From NCBI GenBank assembly GCA_028281325.1, contig JANQKC010000026.1, positions 62,001 through 126,000 on the forward strand: a DNA stretch of 64,000 nucleotides. Reading direction: 5' to 3'. Below, piece by piece: positions 63,374 to 64,000 of the stretch. Every line of letters begins with the position of its first letter. Position 1 is the stretch's first letter. Below the pieces are notes generated by a model. That model was not told where the DNA came from. It was given only the letters and a program-made list of their open reading frames with translations, and did not search any database. The position numbers and the translations under genes are program-made. Source of the stretch: Alphaproteobacteria bacterium. GTDB taxonomy: Bacteria; Pseudomonadota; Alphaproteobacteria; UBA8366.

Positions 63374-64000
63374 ATGGATTGGGACGTCGTCAGCCGTCTG
63401 GGTGAAATGGCGGGAACGGTCGCCTTCGCGGTCACGGCGGTTCTCGCCGTCGCCCCACAACGGGTCAGCCTGTTCACCGCCTGCGTCATGGGCACCATCA
63501 CGGCGGTCGGCGGCGGCACGATCCGCGACGTGATCACCGACCAACCGGTCTTCTGGTCGCTCGACCCCACCTATATCTGGGTCGCCCTGGCGGCCAGCAT
63601 CGCCGCCTTCTGGGCGCACCGGTTCTTCGCCCGGAGGAGCGTGTTCCAGACGATGCTCTATCTCGATGCGCTGGGCATGGCGCTGTTCGCGGTGCAGTCG
63701 GCCGGGGCGGTCTGGCGGCTGGATTTCGGCCTGCCGGTCGCGCCGGTCATCCTGGGCATCGTCACGGCGATCGGCGGCGGTCTGATCCGCGACGTGCTGG
63801 CCGGGCGGCAGACGCTGTTGATGAACGAGGAAATCTACGCGGTGCCGGTCCTGCTCGGCACCAGCCTGCTGGTCGTGCTGATGTCGATCTTCCCGGACAA
63901 TTGGGAGATCAATTCGGCGATCGGGTTCGCGATCATCTTCGGCATGCGCGCCGCCGCGATCCGCTGGAACTGGCGTTGGCCGGACTGGCTGAACAGCAAG
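63374..64000 (+). CDS. TRIC-type cation channel family membrane protein (UPF0126), cut by window edge
   Basis: The open frame starts at ATG 63374 and runs to the last base (209 codons). It has about seven membrane segments in two related halves, each with a GGGxxRD motif: GGGTIRDVI (about 47) and GGGLIRDVL (about 134). The family is the bacterial trimeric intracellular cation channel/glycine transporter-like group. Family length is around 205 residues, so the stop should lie just outside the window. Ion specificity cannot be read here. Confidence 0.85.
   Translation, partial: MDWDVVSRLGEMAGTVAFAVTAVLAVAPQRVSLFTACVMGTITAVGGGTIRDVITDQPVFWSLDPTYIWVALAASIAAFWAHRFFARRSVFQTMLYLDALGMALFAVQSAGAVWRLDFGLPVAPVILGIVTAIGGGLIRDVLAGRQTLLMNEEIYAVPVLLGTSLLVVLMSIFPDNWEINSAIGFAIIFGMRAAAIRWNWRWPDWLNSK

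Noticed and set aside
1-64000. CRISPR arrays, tRNA/rRNA genes, prophage or transposase genes
   Set aside because: No regular direct repeats with spacers, no tRNA-like cloverleaf or rRNA sequence and no integrase/transposase frame was recognised by eye.

Overview
The window is about 64 kb of high-GC DNA that codes almost without gaps. It looks like the chromosome of an alphaproteobacterium, most likely a marine or soil member of the Rhodospirillales in the broad sense. This placement rests on gene content (fused TRAP-TAXI transporters, hydantoinase A/B, CaiB-type CoA-transferases, several TauD/TfdA dioxygenases, orphan xanthine-dehydrogenase-type molybdenum subunits, MmgE/PrpD) and on two intergenic repeats of the kind common in that class. 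I see no rRNA, tRNA, CRISPR array, phage or insertion sequence.

Layout. 0-8 kb: end of a LysR regulator, then two TRAP-TAXI transporter units around an OsmC protein and a LigI-like amidohydrolase. 8-15.5 kb: metallophosphoesterase, Kef-type antiporter, ThDP enzyme, CodA-like deaminase, and an N-carbamoyl-amino-acid hydrolase overlapping a PyrE-like phosphoribosyltransferase. 15.5-17.8 kb: a periplasmic thioredoxin-fold protein whose reading frame crosses an in-frame TGA, followed by a BCCT transporter. 18-32 kb: a CoA-ester and hydroxyacid catabolic block (3-hydroxyisobutyrate-dehydrogenase-like enzyme, thiolase-like protein with a DUF35 partner, molybdenum hydroxylase subunit, two-part aconitase-X-like enzyme, D-amino-acid-dehydrogenase-like oxidoreductase, two acyl-CoA dehydrogenases, CaiB CoA-transferase, two SDRs). 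32-42 kb: Gfo/Idh oxidoreductase, three RidA-like proteins, two Fe/2-oxoglutarate dioxygenases, a LysR, a MaoC/CitE pair, MmgE/PrpD, an alpha/beta-hydrolase remnant and an Old-Yellow-Enzyme-type reductase. 42-47 kb: DeoR regulator with a Ugp-like ABC importer. 47-64 kb: D-aminoacylase-like hydrolase, GST, MFS and LysR, D-cysteine-desulfhydrase-like enzyme, dioxygenase, tandem Lin0512 proteins, cupin, second molybdenum subunit, PfpI-like protein, hydantoinase B and A, fourth dioxygenase, TRIC channel.

The genes suggest a scavenger of organic acids, amino-acid derivatives, hydantoin or pyrimidine-type compounds and CoA esters: importers (TRAP, BCCT, ABC, MFS) sit beside ring-opening or deamidating hydrolases, oxygenases and beta-oxidation-type enzymes, with RidA and GST proteins for reactive by-products. 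Substrates are mostly inferred from family and are not proven.

The strongest unusual signal is at 15465-16064. A complete peroxiredoxin/thioredoxin-like gene is interrupted only by a TGA at exactly the first active-site cysteine position of a CxxC motif (U-P-F-C). Fourteen bases downstream of the TGA is a 7-bp hairpin with a GGUC apical loop, matching the known bacterial SECIS design. I read it as a secreted selenoprotein. Two other points deserve attention: an aconitase-X-like pair that seems to lack the usual Fe-S ligand cysteines, and a DUF35 protein that has lost three of four zinc-ribbon cysteines beside a thiolase-like partner without the usual catalytic cysteine.
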